Below are positions 24,601-35,599 of a stretch of DNA of 64,000 nt, one piece after another. Position 1 is the first letter of the stretch; each line of letters begins with the position of its first letter. This stretch comes from Gentiana macrophylla. Lineage: Eukaryota; Streptophyta; Magnoliopsida; Gentianales; Gentianaceae. The translations under genes were made by a program, and so were the position numbers. The notes under the pieces were generated by a model. The model ran no database searches. It saw only the letters and a list, made by a program, of their open reading frames with translations, and was not told the origin of the DNA. The DNA is taken from NCBI GenBank assembly GCA_026214975.1, contig CM047810.1:35513318-35577317 (forward strand). Direction: 5' to 3'.

Positions 24601-25589
24601 CAGCCCGGGTCGATAACCTCCACTTGAACCCTCGGCGAGACTCAATGATCTGTCTTTGTTTGTTTCCTTGTCTTCTTTAAAGGCTTTAATACCTCGATTA
24701 TTTTCTTTTTGTAGCTCCACTCTTTCTTTTCTCGTGATTTTTCTTGGGTGCGGCGAGTTTGATAGATATCTTCTTAGTTTCTTGAACTTTGCTCACCACC
24801 GACATCACCATCATCTCCATCATTATCATCACCGGCGACCTCTCCGGCCAACCTCTTCATCATCATCTAGACCGGGAATAGCATAATCAATTTCCTTCTT
24901 GTATCTAGGCGATTTATCTTCTCGATTCAAGATCGGGAACTTCCAAATGATTCGGCGAGTGCGAATCATCAATCTAAGGTAAGGCCTTTGATTTCCTTTT
25001 CCTACTTTCTCCTCCTTGGCTACTTTCTTCATATAATGAATGAAATAACCAGACCCAATCAAACTTCATGCTCCTGCGAGATGATTATCATCGACTCTAT
25101 CTTGGAGTCTGATAGAGTATCCATCACGCCAACTAGTCCAAGTATGTTCTTTGCAATGAGCTTGCTCAGTGATTATACTCATTTCAATATATGCTGCGAT
25201 TGATGCACGATGCGGATTTGGTGTTTGCATTTGTTTTAATCGATCAACAAGCGCCAATTTGTCCAATCCCATTGCTTGAGGATTGGTGAACCATCCACCA
25301 CTTCTTCAAATCAAACACTTCCCTCGGTAGACTAGAGGAGATTACAAGCTCCTCGGCATTCCTGATTGTCTTGAATGCTTGATTCCTTCTTCCACAACCA
25401 TATTCTTCCAAAATCAATAACATTGGTGTATGAGATTGTTTCTAATCGATATTGAGTTTTGTTCTCCAAGCACACCAAACCTCCTTATTCTTGACCTATA
25501 TTAATAGCCAACTCTGTTTGGTTTGCATCAACAACATAGCCTCTAACACTTTGGCTTGATTCGATTTGAACTTCAATCCTTTCCGCCAT
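21635..25589 (-). pseudogene. Sirevirus additional 3' ORF (element 1), broken
   Basis: The start is placed at the ATG at 25589 (MAERIEVQIESSQSVRGYV), which aligns with the start MAKKDDVHIRTSQSVRGYV of the ORF at 52649. Further matches include FIHYMKKV and the acidic IPGLDDDEE stretch near 24870-25040, and a C-terminal ARQERE-type charged end near 21650. The reading frame is broken many times, often at GGCG/CGG clusters where element 2 has CTGCTG/CAGCAG-type sequence. No signal peptide or hydrophobic anchor was recognised, so the name envelope-like is not supported here. Confidence 0.6.
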
Positions 25590-26270
25590 TGAAATAAGAA
25601 AAAGATGAAGAAGAATTGCTCTCAAATCTGTGTTCACACAATGTAAGATTTGCGAGAGATAAAGCGAAAATTGCAAGTAGAGAATCCATTTGTGTAACGA
25701 TCGATTATATAGGCGATGGGTAGTTGAAGCTGTCATTGCCGCGTACATTGAGGTAACCACGATTAAATTGAATAAGTTACGTCTTGACCGTGGCCCATTA
25801 CTCCTCCATAACGTTTGTAACCGTTGGATGGTTTAACTATGGTAATAAAGGATAGAATAAATATCCGCCAAATATGCTTTTGACTTTAATAACTTTGGTG
25901 AGTAACGTTCCATTCGGCGAGGGTAGTCCTCGGCGGGGAGGTGGGCTCGGCGATCTGGCGATAAAATGCTTGACCGACTGACTGGCATCAAAGTACTCTC
26001 TGCTTGATCCTTGTTTTCTTCTTGTTTTGTTCAATTGATAATACAAGATGAAGTTTAATACCAATGGTGATCATCAAGTGAGCTCACCCAACATGACAAA
26101 GACCAATCCCTTGGCAGCCTCATTTGCTCAATTGTCCAAACATAAGTACATGGAATTGTTGATACCAATGACTAATCTGCTAAGTGAGCTCTGAACATAG
26201 CAAAGACTAATCCCTTGGTGAATTCGATACATTCTTGAATATCGAGTCAACCTTTATGATTCCAAGTTCG
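25590..26270. other. Spacer between pol and additional ORF, element 1
   Basis: Non-coding. It holds GTGAGCTCACCCAACATGAC (26079-26098) and a second, partly decayed copy around 26188 (AGTGAGCTCTGAACATAGC), the counterparts of the direct repeats at 52031-52195 in element 2. Confidence 0.6.
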
Positions 26271-27640
26271 ATCCTTAATTTGGCAAATCTTTCACTATCA
26301 AGTGGTTTAGTGAAAATATCGACAAGTTGATCTTGATGGGATGTATAGAACCACCACATCTTTCTTTTCAACATGATCTCTTATAAAATGATGTCTCACA
26401 TCAATGTGCTTGGTTCTTGAGTGCAAAAGCAGGATTTTCTATGATTGCAATTGCACTTGTGTTATCACACATAATTGGAATTTCCTTTTCTTCAATTCCA
26501 TAATCCACTTAATTGTTGTCTTAGCCATAGTACTTGTGCCTGACAACTTCCAGCGACAATGTATTCGACTTGATGGTAAAGTTGATATAAATTACTGTTC
26601 TTGCTAAACCAGAAACCAGTCTATTTCCCGTTTAGCGGCGAGTTCTGAGGTGCTTTTCTATCAATCTTGCAACTTGCATAATCGAGAATCTGAGTAGGAT
26701 ATCACTTTGAAGCTTCCTTCCTTGGAATACCATATCCACTACTCCCAAAGTCTCTTTAAGATACTTGAGAACTCTCTTGGCGCACCTAAATGACTTTCTT
26801 TAGGTTTAGATTGAAATCTTGCACAAACACCTACTGACAAAGGATATATCGGTCTGTTTGGCGATTAGGTCTGACAATTGCCTATCATCATACATACGTA
26901 TAAGGTCGATCAACATCTTTGCCTTCTTTATCTTCATCCAATCGATGTTTGTACTCATAGGAGTTGAATTCTTAGTCTTTGTTTTCCATACCAAACTTCT
27001 TGACAACTCCTTGGTATACTTGGTTTGATGAATGAAGATTCCATCTTTCATCTGTTTAACTTGCAATCCCAAAAAGTAGTTCATTTCTCCCATCATACTC
27101 ATTTGGAATTTACTCTTCATTAGATTTGCAAACTTTTCACAAAGTAAATCATTTTGAGACCAAATATTATGTCATCCACATAAATTTGTACCCGTGCCAG
27201 TCTTTGTCCCTTCAGCGATTACGAAAAGTGTCTTGTCAATGGTGCCTTTTGTAAAACCATTGTCCACCAAGAATTGAGATAGAGTCTCATACCATGCTCT
27301 TGGTGCTTGTTTCAATCCATAAAGTGCTTTGTTGAGTCTATACACTTTATCTTCTTGATCTTTAACTTCAAATCCAGGAGGTTCTTTGAACATACACTTC
27401 CTCCTCTAGAATGCCATTCAAAAATGCACTCTTGACATCCATTTGATATACTTTGAAGTTCTTATATGCGGCATGTGCCAAGAATAATCGATAGCTTCAA
27501 TCTTTTAGCAGGTGCATAAGTTTCATCAAAATCTATTCATACCTTGAGAATAGCCTTTTGCAACTAGTGCGGCCTTATTCCTCACAATGGTACCAGATTC
27601 ATCAAGTTTATTTACGTATACCCATTTAGTACCAATGATA
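26271..27640 (-). pseudogene. Ty1/copia reverse transcriptase and RNase H (element 1)
   Basis: Recognisable RT blocks are EVKDQEDKVYRLNKALYGLK followed by QAPRAWYETL (27172-27393) and the fragment MNYFLGLQVKQMKDGIFIHQ (26806-27120). The plus strand near 27165-27190 carries the complement of the YVDDIIF-type catalytic region. RNase H follows toward 26271 but is heavily degraded. Closely similar to element 2, with several frame breaks and stops. Confidence 0.8.
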
Positions 27641-28149
27641 TTTGCATAACTTGGCCTTTCAACTAGTGTCAAACTTGATTTCTTTCAAATTCATTCAATT
27701 CCTCTTGCATAGCTATTATCGATCTGGATGCAAAATAGCTTCTTCAACAACTTTTGGTTCCATTTGAGATAGAAAGCAAGTAAACATAGCTTCGGTTGTC
27801 TTAGTCCTCACACCTTTGCATACATTGCCAATAACTTGTTCGTGAGGTGATTCCTTAACCATTGTGGATTTTGGTTATTTTGATTTTCGGGAACATCATC
27901 TTGATGGTCTGCTGTGTAGCTTCTTCTCTGAGGGGTTGGCGAGATCCTTGAAGCTGCTTGATTGTTGCATCGATAACATTATCGGCGGGGTGTTCGGCGA
28001 AGCGATGTCGAAAACTTTTAAGTCATTGAATCTTTCCAAAACTTCAACACAATCTGGATCGGTGACTTGTTGATTCTCGGCGAGTTCACAATCTTCATCT
28101 TCCATACCCGATAAACTTAGGTTCATCAAACACAACATGGATTGTTTCT

Positions 28150-28960
28150 TCATGTTTGATGACCTCTTGTTCGATTACCACAGAATGCTCTGCTTGGCGA
28201 AAGAATATCCCAAGAAAATTCCTTCATCGATTTTGGTTGGAATGTTTTCAAATGTACCTTATGATTTAGAATAAAACATTTGCTTCCAAATGGATGGAAA
28301 TAGGATATGTTAGGTTTCCTTCCATTCCAAACCTCATAAGGTGTCTTGACTTCTTGTTTCTTGATGTTACATTTTGTGTATAGCATCTTTGTATTTCTTG
28401 CTTGACCCAATATCTTTCGGTAGCAATGCTTCACAAATCATTGTTCTTCTGCTTCCTTTAGAGTTACATTTCTTCTTTCGGCAACCCCATTTCTTTGAGG
28501 TGTACCAGCAATGACAAGTTGATGTAGTACACCATTACATTCTGAATATTCTCTTATAACTTTGTTGAGAAATTCGATTACCACGATCGATCTTATCTTT
28601 ATTCTTGTTAAACTTTTCTCATTTTGTAATCTCTTCAAAAGATTAGGCATGCTTTGAAGTGTTTCACTTTTCTTGTTCATAAATATCACCCAAGTGTATC
28701 TAGAGTAATCATCCACAACCACTAAAGGTGTACTTCTTTCTGTTACACTTGTTGGAGTTATTGGTCCAAAAGATCCATATGCATCGGCTCAACACTCTAT
28801 TAGTTGATTGTTTGGTCTTTGATTTGAAACTTGACTTTATCTGTTTACCTGGCGACAAGCATCACATATAGCATCCTTCTTGAATGTGATCTCGGGTAAA
28901 CCAATCACCAATTTCTTCTTCACCAAGCTGATTAATATCATCAAAGTTTAAGTGATTCAA
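28150..28960 (-). pseudogene. Ty1/copia integrase (element 1)
   Basis: The catalytic core includes VVDDYSRYTWVIFMNKKSET (28722 downward) and NGVAERRNVTLKEA, which holds the glutamate of the D,D-35-E triad. The middle aspartate region is degraded (IKIRSIVVIEF where element 2 has IKIRSDKGTEF-like sequence). The C-terminal GKR-type region YEVWNGRKPNISYFHPFGSK lies at 28434-28150 in another frame. Confidence 0.8.
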
Positions 28961-29400
28961 CTTCTTGTGCCATAACCAATTGAGTTCGATTTGGTATGCA
29001 CAATCGAGGCGAGTTTAGGCTGCGATGAACCAATCCACAACATACATGTTACATTTGTCTTCTACCCGGCAAGTACAACTTGATCACCTCTTTCACTAAT
29101 GACAATACGATTGTTTTTGTCAAAAGTGACCTTGTATCCCTTGTCACGAAATTGTCGATTACTCGGCAAGTTGTAGTCGATCCTTCCACATATGCAACAT
29201 TCTTGATTATAAGTCCATTCCTCACAAGTGTGCCATATCCTCTTGTATATCCAGGTGTATTCTTGTTGCCAAAATTCACCCTTGGACCATCTTTTGCCAC
29301 AAAGTTTGTCAAACAGTGCTTATTCTTTGTCATATATGCGGAACATCCTTTGTCAAAGTACCGGACACCTACAAAACAAAGTTAATGCATTTTAGGTACC
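28961..29400 (-). pseudogene. Ty1/copia protease and pre-integrase region (element 1)
   Basis: The protease block translates as YFDKGCSAYMTKN followed by a GPRVNFGNKNTPGYTRGYGT segment. Element 2 has YFDSGCSRHMTKN at the same place, so the catalytic D-S-G has become D-K-G here. Whether this is a true mutation or a read error cannot be decided from one copy. The pre-integrase cysteine and histidine region follows near 28990-28860. Confidence 0.7.
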
Positions 29401-31678
29401 CAAACTGTTTGGGTCCATAATGGTCGATGGTAAGCATGACCCTTGGCATGTCTCCATAAGGTCTTCTCTGAATGTGTCATACTTTGGTTCATACTTTGGT
29501 TCATACATGTATTCCACACATCCATAAGTTCTAACGATGGGTTGTGTAGGAATTCACATATGTTTTACGGCCTTTTGGTTTATAATCTTGTTTGAAGTGA
29601 TTCTTGGTGTTAGAAGCATTAGCATAACCATTTGCTTCTTTGTCTGTTAGGAAGCATTTGTAATAAGTATGGAGTCTGTGTGAGGTCTTGTAAAGTCCTC
29701 TGCTGATCCCATTGTTCCTAGGTTTTACCACTAGCGGTATGGTTATACTTCTTTTTTAGCATTAGATGCGGGAATATTCCAATCATCATCGATGAGGAAC
29801 AATCTACCTTTCCCCACGAGATAAGTATCCCTTGAATGATTAACATTTTTGGGTTTAGGATTCTTATCCTTGGAATATTTACATCTCTTTACCATACGTG
29901 GTCCGGCCAGACTTGGTAGCAGTGCTGCTGTCGACTTAGAAGGCACAATGATCCTATTTTTAGATTTACTCTTTTTATTAGGGCTGTTGACTTCTTTGAC
30001 TTGATTTTGCTTCTTTGAAGCATTCTCATTGGGTTTCTTGCCTCGGCAACCTTCTTGGGAGTTGGATCTAGTGCGGTACAAACTTAGGACCAGTGCGGAA
30101 CTAGGTTCGATGACCTTCTTTGGATCCACTCTTGTTAGATTCTTGAGTTCCAAATCAAGCCTGTTCTATCTCCATAAGGCTTTCTGATTTGTATGCGATT
30201 AGTGGAACAAGATGGTTCGTGATTCGAGAGGCTGGCTTTGGATGATCGTGAGACTTACAGCGATTACATCCAACATCTTTTCCTTTACTTTGAGAACCAT
30301 TAATTCGACTTTCAATCTTCCAACTTCAATTCAAGAGCTTCTTTTTGGCCTTCACAATCTCATAACAGTTGTATTATCCTCGATTGATTAAGGATGGCAT
30401 CAAAAGTCTCATTGTTGTCGAAATTTCTAGGATTTGAACCACAAGTTGATTCACAATCACTTCCAGCGGGAGTATTGATAGATCTGATGTTGTATACCTC
30501 CTCGATTTCATCCATATTGGCCATCAAAGCATAATCCTCCATATCGACAACTTGATCTTTGTGTCATCGATTCATTTCCTTTTGATTCCACTTCATACAC
30601 TGATTCATCTTGACAACCATAGCCTTCTTGCCATGTCTTCTTTGTTGACTCTTGGTCTTGATGAGTGCGGACAATCAGTCTAAAATGTCGAGGCTTCTTG
30701 CAATTGAAACAAAGATAATCGAGGTTCCTTGCCTTGTTTTAACTTCAGGGGCGATCGGTTTGAAGTGTCACGGTTTCTTGCAATGAAAGCACAAATAGTC
30801 ATTATCTTTCTTTGGTTCTTCTTTCTTCTTTTTTGGTGAGGCCTCTTTGTAAAATTTCTTGAAGTGGCCTTTCCGGTCTTCATCATCCTGATTTTCTTGC
30901 TCGGTAGGGCAATCTGCTCTTGCATCTCATCCGACCAAATCATCATGTCCTCCGATGTTTCTTCTTGATGTGAAGCGACCCAATCTGATGGTCTTTGGCT
31001 CTTCTTTTTTTTGATCTCGAGCACAAGCTTTTTGCTAAATTCATAAGCCTTTAGATCTGAAAACAATTTGAAGAGTGTCTTCTTCATGCAACTTTCTCAT
31101 TTCTTCAATTGCGATCACCTTCATTTTCCAAACATCTTTTGCGAGTAGAGCTTCCAAGATTTTGGTGTTTACTTCCTCTTTTGAATAACTTACACTCGGC
31201 GGGGTAAGTTCATCGAGATTGCATTGAATCTTGACTCCATTTGCTCAATGGTTTCATTTGGCGACATCTTGAACTTTTGGAACCTCTTTACGGCCTGCCC
31301 ACGATTTTGTTCTTCTTTATTGCATCGGTGCCTTCACAGATCAAATGTATCTTGTCCCAAAGTTCCTTTGCGATTTTGCAATCTTTAACCTTCATGTACA
31401 TATTGCTATCAAGGTTACGTAAATGATGTCAATAGCAATGTTGTTGAGGTTTGCTCTTTTACATCTTACGCATTCCATTCTCTTTTTGGCTTTGGAATGT
31501 ACTCGGTTGTTTCACCCACTTTATTCTTGCCTTGGTAATCTCAGGTGGTCCATCGGTTAGTACATCCATCATCTCATCATGAGTTGCGACAAGGTAAGCT
31601 TTGCATTCGGCGTTTATACTCATCAAATCTATCTAGAGAACACATCAACATAGTTCTAGCATCTTGTGTGTTATCCAT
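29401..31678 (-). pseudogene. Copia gag (element 1), broken
   Basis: The start is the ATG at 31678 (MDNTQDARTMLMCSLD-like). Further recognised parts are TLFKLFSDLKAYEFSKKLV (31087 downward), degraded zinc-knuckle region (30850-30680), DYALMANMDEIEEVYN (30542) and RDTYLVGKGRLFLIDDDWN (about 29830-29760). Gag would form the particle and bind RNA. Multiple frame shifts break it. Confidence 0.75.
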
Positions 31679-31768
31679 GATGCAAGTCTTTGAAAATCGA
31701 TAACTTGAAAGAAAGTTTTAAAGAATTTTCACAAGCACAACAAGTAGGATTTCTTGAGCGAAGCCTTT

Positions 31769-31780
31769 GCTCCGATACCA
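31769..31780 (-). other. Primer-binding site of element 1
   Basis: The minus strand reads TGGTATCGGAGC, one base off the initiator tRNA-Met site TGGTATCAGAGC, two bases inside the LTR end. Confidence 0.8.
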
Positions 31781-31782
31781 AT

Positions 31783-33468
31783 TGTTGGTCCGCGAAAGGC
31801 TTTGGTTAAGTTTAGAGGGTGAATAAACTTAACACTTAAAACTTTTGGAGTTAACAAATTACGCAACTTGATCTGCTTGATACTTGATGGTCTGCTTTGA
31901 GACTTGATAACTTTCTTTGATAAGCGATTAGTCTCTTGATGATTCGATTTCTTTGAATTTGTGCGTGCGAAATATATCAAAGTTAAGCCTTAATACTTGT
32001 TGTTAAATATGATACTAAGTATTAGATACTCGATTAGTGCAAGTGTGTGATTTGATTTGCTAGATTCGATGGTTGATGTGTGTAATAAACTAAGTGCGAG
32101 AATAAAATCTTTGAAAGTAAATAGCCGATTTTATAGTGGTTCCGGGTGGTGTAATCACAGTCGTCCACTCTTCTCTGTGATGTTGGAGGAAATTCACTAG
32201 AGATCTTTGATATAGCTTTTACAAAGATTCCTAAGTTGTTTGTCCTTCACCAATAACTATGGCTTCTGGCGGCCAGGGGAGCAGGTAGGATTCTTTGCTC
32301 CTTGAGTCTTCCTTGGTCCTTGAAGGGTAGGATTGCCTCTTCACCGGCTCCACCACAAACAACGATCTTTCACACCCAGCGGATGCTTCACTTTGTCTTG
32401 ATGAGTTCTTTATGAAATAAAGATTGAATCAAATAAATGATTCGATTCGCGGCGACTTGATTAGGATGATGTAATCGGCGACTTGCGATCTTCAAGTGTG
32501 TAGTCTTGATGCGGCTTGAATATGAGAATGCACTTGAAGAAATTCACTAGATCGGCTGACTTTATGCTCGGCAAGTTCGGCGAGTGTTTTTATTTCGATA
32601 TTATCACTTAAAGTTTATCCAAATTTCATCATCTTTTACGAGTTGAAAGTCTTATTTTATAGGCAGAATGCATGTGACTTGTATTTGAATTTCAAATGTA
32701 ACCGTTCCTTGTTTTGTCCCATCGATTTGCATTACATCACTATTCATAGGGTGACAACTTCGAAATTCCTTTTGTGATCTGATCATCCACCACCACTGAC
32801 TTGTGTCCATTGGATAAAGTCTGAATCATCCCAGCGTTCTTTTAATCCTAACCACGATTTGTTTGATCAAATCGGAGGTAGTTAGGTATCCTTATCCATG
32901 TAATCTTCCAAAATAATCTTGAATTAATCGAGGTATATATCGGCGAGTTCATCGATCTGTTTGAAGTACCAATCGATCTGTTGATCATCATATTTACGTG
33001 TATATAAAATATGATGCGGTGATTTCTTTTATCTAACTTTTAATTGTGAAGTTAGATTACACCATTTAAATTATAACTAAGTTCCAAACATCATCCAACT
33101 TATGGAACTTAGACCTTACACAAAGTATATGTAATCGGTTTAGGTCATCACAGACTTGCCTAAATTACGATTCCATATCCTTGACTTTAATTACTAAGTT
33201 TGATCCACTTAGCCTTCATTTGGCGAGTTTGAACCCTCGGCCTTGATCTTTGGCGGCGTTCAAGACTAGTCTCTTGACCTATCTACCTCTCTTGACCTGA
33301 GACCCGATCTGTGATACAAGTCGGTGACCATTCTGATCTTGTTTGATCAAACCTATTTATGAATCAAACTCTAATAAACTATATACATTTGATCTAGACA
33401 TCTTTTTGCCTTTGCACTATAACGACTAGTATGGCACTCATCATCAAAACTAAGAAATAAGTCCAACA
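31783..33468 (-). repeat. 5' LTR of Sirevirus-like element 1
   Basis: 1686 bp with TGTTG/CAACA termini. It matches the LTR at 19806-21473 closely, with small indels. A minus-strand TATA box is near 32655. It is followed on its outer side by another piece of internal sequence rather than host DNA. Confidence 0.85.
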
Positions 33469-34099
33469 ATTTCCCTTTTTTGGTGATGATGCCACTACCC
33501 TCACTGTCGACAAAGCAAAAGATAAAAAAAAAAAAGCAGAACAAATTCGATCAATTCTCATTATAATCCTTGTTCGATTATTACAAACTAGATGCGACAA
33601 AGATAAAGAATGATAAGTAGGCGATCTATTGTCTCTTCTCTCTTTCTTGTCTAGCCTTCTCGGCTAGTTCTTGATAGAAGCTCGATTTGTTCTATCATAT
33701 CCTCATCCATTCATTTTCAATCGATTGTAAAATCAATGTAGGGATTAACTTGCTTCCACCAGTTCAAGCTTGGGAAGGATAAGGTTTATCGATTCACTCT
33801 GAAACCAAACTTCATATCTGATTCTTTAAACTCTTCAAGTGAATCATTTGCTTTTGTGATAGGCAAGTTCCTATCACCTCTGCCTTACTTCTTCCACTTC
33901 TTCCACCTCTGTTGCTTGCCATTAAGGCTTTAACCCTTGCTTCCCAAAATTTCAATCCCAGAAAGAGTTAAGACCTTCATGAAACCCCATGTCATGATAA
34001 GGTCTCCTCCTGTTGTAATACTCTTTCTTGTCTTTGTCTAAGAAGATCATCGATAAGTTGAACTCTGCGGTGCGGGTTGCACAAAGCATTAGTTTCATC
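33469..34099 (-). mobile_element. Second copy of the 3' internal end of element 1
   Basis: This stretch repeats 21474 to about 22110 (polypurine tract and the last 600 bp of the additional ORF) and then diverges at about 34099. On the minus strand the order is therefore internal(partial)-LTR-internal-LTR, two element copies sharing a middle LTR. The 5' copy is cut off at 34099. Confidence 0.75.
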
Positions 34100-34979
34100 G
34101 GTCAAAGTCGAGGTTGAGGTCTTTGTAGGCTGAAAAGGCAAACAAATGGTTGAGGACCAGAGGAGTAGACTCCATCTTAAGCTTTGGCCTGATAGAGGCA
34201 TTGTCCTATCCTCAAATCTTTTACCAAAAATGAGTTATATAAGAATTCAAAAGTTATAGAATTATCGAACAAAATTTAGATCTGAGATAACGAGTTTGGA
34301 AATCAGAAACACAAAATACATTTGATAAAGTGAGCCGTTTGGGAGAAGCAGCAGTTTGGGAGAAGAAGAGGATGGAGGTTGGATCGAAGAAGCTTGTGCG
34401 ATGGGGTAGGACCAGGCGAGGAGAAGATGGGTTTACCGGCGAGTCGACGGAACATGGGAGGTTTTCTGAAAAAAAAAAAATGCAGGCGGGAAGAGAGGCG
34501 TATCACGGAAATCGACAAAGAAAAAAATGCGAGCGGGAAGAAAGGCGTATCACGGAAATCGAAAGGAGAAAAAGCGGGATCCGGAGGCGAAGTCTCAATG
34601 CTACGATACTGTGACGAAATATGGAATGGCCGATTTCGTTGATGTGTAAACCATGTACAGTATAGTGTGTTATATATACAATTGAGGGAATAATCTTAGG
34701 TATTCTAGAGATATCTACATAATAAATACAAATATATTAAGTAATAAATACAAAATAATACGATATAACATAATATAGATCTGAATCCCAATTAATTATT
34801 ACATAGAAAATATTAGTGTCGCGACAAAATATCTGCAATAAATACAAAAAAAAACTTTTAAGCCAATTGATTTTTAGACTCATATGATTGATATATAAAT
34901 ACATGCATGTCGATGGCGCAAAAGTGTGTTGTATGCGATATTATGACCATTTTGAGATGACATTATCAATATTCTTATT
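34100..34979. other. Host-like spacer, no confident gene
   Basis: It contains a G/A-rich ORF (34330-34614, plus) and an opposite one (34303-34518), neither with a recognisable domain, and a 47-bp tandem duplication. From 34640 it is AT-rich spacer. A short open stretch on the minus strand near 34100-34205 could be an exon scrap of a neighbour, but nothing supports that firmly. Confidence 0.35.
34480..34572. repeat. 47-bp tandem duplication
   Basis: Two adjacent units each begin ATGC, contain GGCGTATCACGGAAATCGA and end in an A-rich run (34480-34526 and 34527-34572), with a few substitutions. Confidence 0.8.
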
Positions 34980-35016
34980 CTATACCTGGTCTAACTCATA
35001 GCTTTTCCTACAACTG

Positions 35017-35047
35017 AATTATACACAATGAATCGATATTGTCTCCC
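35017..35047 (-). promoter_or_regulatory. DST-like mRNA element, distal copy
   Basis: On the SAUR sense strand the order is GGGAGAC, ATATCGATT, CATTGTGTATAATT. The downstream (DST) instability element of SAUR 3' untranslated regions has conserved GGA, ATAGATT and CATTTGTA-type blocks in this order. Here the blocks are closer together than in the classical element. It begins about 124 nt after the stop codon. Confidence 0.45.
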
Positions 35048-35068
35048 GATCAAGGTTAGTTACAACTG

Positions 35069-35100
35069 AATTATACACAAATGAATCAATATTGTCTCCC
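35069..35100 (-). promoter_or_regulatory. DST-like mRNA element, proximal copy
   Basis: The sense strand has GGGAGAC, ATATTGATT, CATTTGTGTATAATT, about 71 nt after the SAUR stop codon, well within the likely 3' untranslated region. The same unit read on the plus strand contains TGTCTC (35093-35098), the auxin-response-factor core, as an alternative reading. Confidence 0.5.
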
Positions 35101-35170
35101 GATCGAGTTTAATTTGTGTGACACAACTCACAAGAAGGGAGAAAAAAATAAGAATAAATGTTTCTAAAAA

Positions 35171-35464
35171 CTAAAAGGAAAGGCGTTTCTCAGCCTTGAC
35201 TAAAGCGAGCAACGTTTCAAAAGCAAGAACGGAGCAAGGTAGAGCGATAGGCTCGGATTCCGTACATTGGATTTCCTCTTCATAACGATCCAATAAAGCC
35301 TGAAATCTGAGGGAAGATAGACAAGAAAGCGGGATCACATATCGTTTATGTTCCTTCCCAACATACACCGGAAAACATCCCCTCGGAGTCGGAGCCATCT
35401 TCCTCTTCTTCTTTCTCAGCTTTTTCGTAATCCATTTTATGACTTTCTTCCCCATCCCCAACAT
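35171..35464 (-). CDS. SAUR family auxin-responsive protein
   Basis: A small intronless gene of 97 codons from the chosen ATG at 35464. The N-terminus is basic (GKKVIKWITKKLRKKKRK, residues 5-22). The SAUR domain spans about residues 27-93: PRGCFPVYVGKEHKRYVIP, then LRFQALLDRYEEEI, then PIALPCSVLAFETLLALV. SAUR proteins are short-lived; many inhibit PP2C-D phosphatases and so raise plasma-membrane proton pump activity and cell expansion, but the role of this member is unknown. An in-frame ATG at 35530 would add 22 residues. I prefer 35464 because family members begin close to a basic or hydrophobic segment, and the ATG at 35455 (MGKK) is also possible. A TATA box lies upstream and two DST-like elements lie downstream. 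It is the only intact host gene seen. Confidence 0.9.
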   Translation of the reverse strand: MLGMGKKVIKWITKKLRKKKRKMAPTPRGCFPVYVGKEHKRYVIPLSCLSSLRFQALLDRYEEEIQCTESEPIALPCSVLAFETLLALVKAEKRLSF

Positions 35465-35585
35465 TATTGCAGAATCAATCAGATGCAAAGTTTGAATGTG
35501 ACAACAGTAGAACTGTAGAAGCACATGCAATCGTTATCGTGTGCAAAGGGATTGAAGATGAGAAGAATGAATACGACTTCAAACA

Positions 35586-35595
35586 GCTTTTATAG
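35586..35595 (-). promoter_or_regulatory. TATA box of the SAUR gene
   Basis: CTATAAAAGC on the minus strand, about 122 bp upstream of the chosen start codon and about 56 bp upstream of the alternative ATG at 35530. No canonical TGTCTC was noticed in the near upstream region. Confidence 0.65.
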
Positions 35596-35599
35596 TAGT

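Larger units (their letters stand above)
19806..33468 (-). mobile_element. Sirevirus-like Ty1/copia element 1
   Basis: Minus-strand order: LTR 33468-31783, PBS, gag, protease, integrase, RT, RNase H, spacer, additional ORF, polypurine tract, LTR 21473-19806. The order protease-integrase-RT-RNase H identifies Ty1/copia. The long ORF after pol and the two CCHC knuckles fit the Sirevirus (SIRE/Maximus) lineage. All coding parts are frame-broken. The outer LTR end lacks about 12 terminal bases, so no target duplication can be scored. Confidence 0.85.
35010..35114. repeat. 52-bp tandem duplication in the SAUR 3' flank
   Basis: Two adjacent units, each starting ACAACTGAATTATACACA (35010 and 35062) and containing ATATTGTCTCCCGATC-like sequence. 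They carry the two DST-like motifs listed separately. Confidence 0.85.

Noticed and set aside
34303..34518. 71-codon minus-strand ORF
   Set aside because: Opposite strand of the purine-rich stretch; composition alone explains the open frame.
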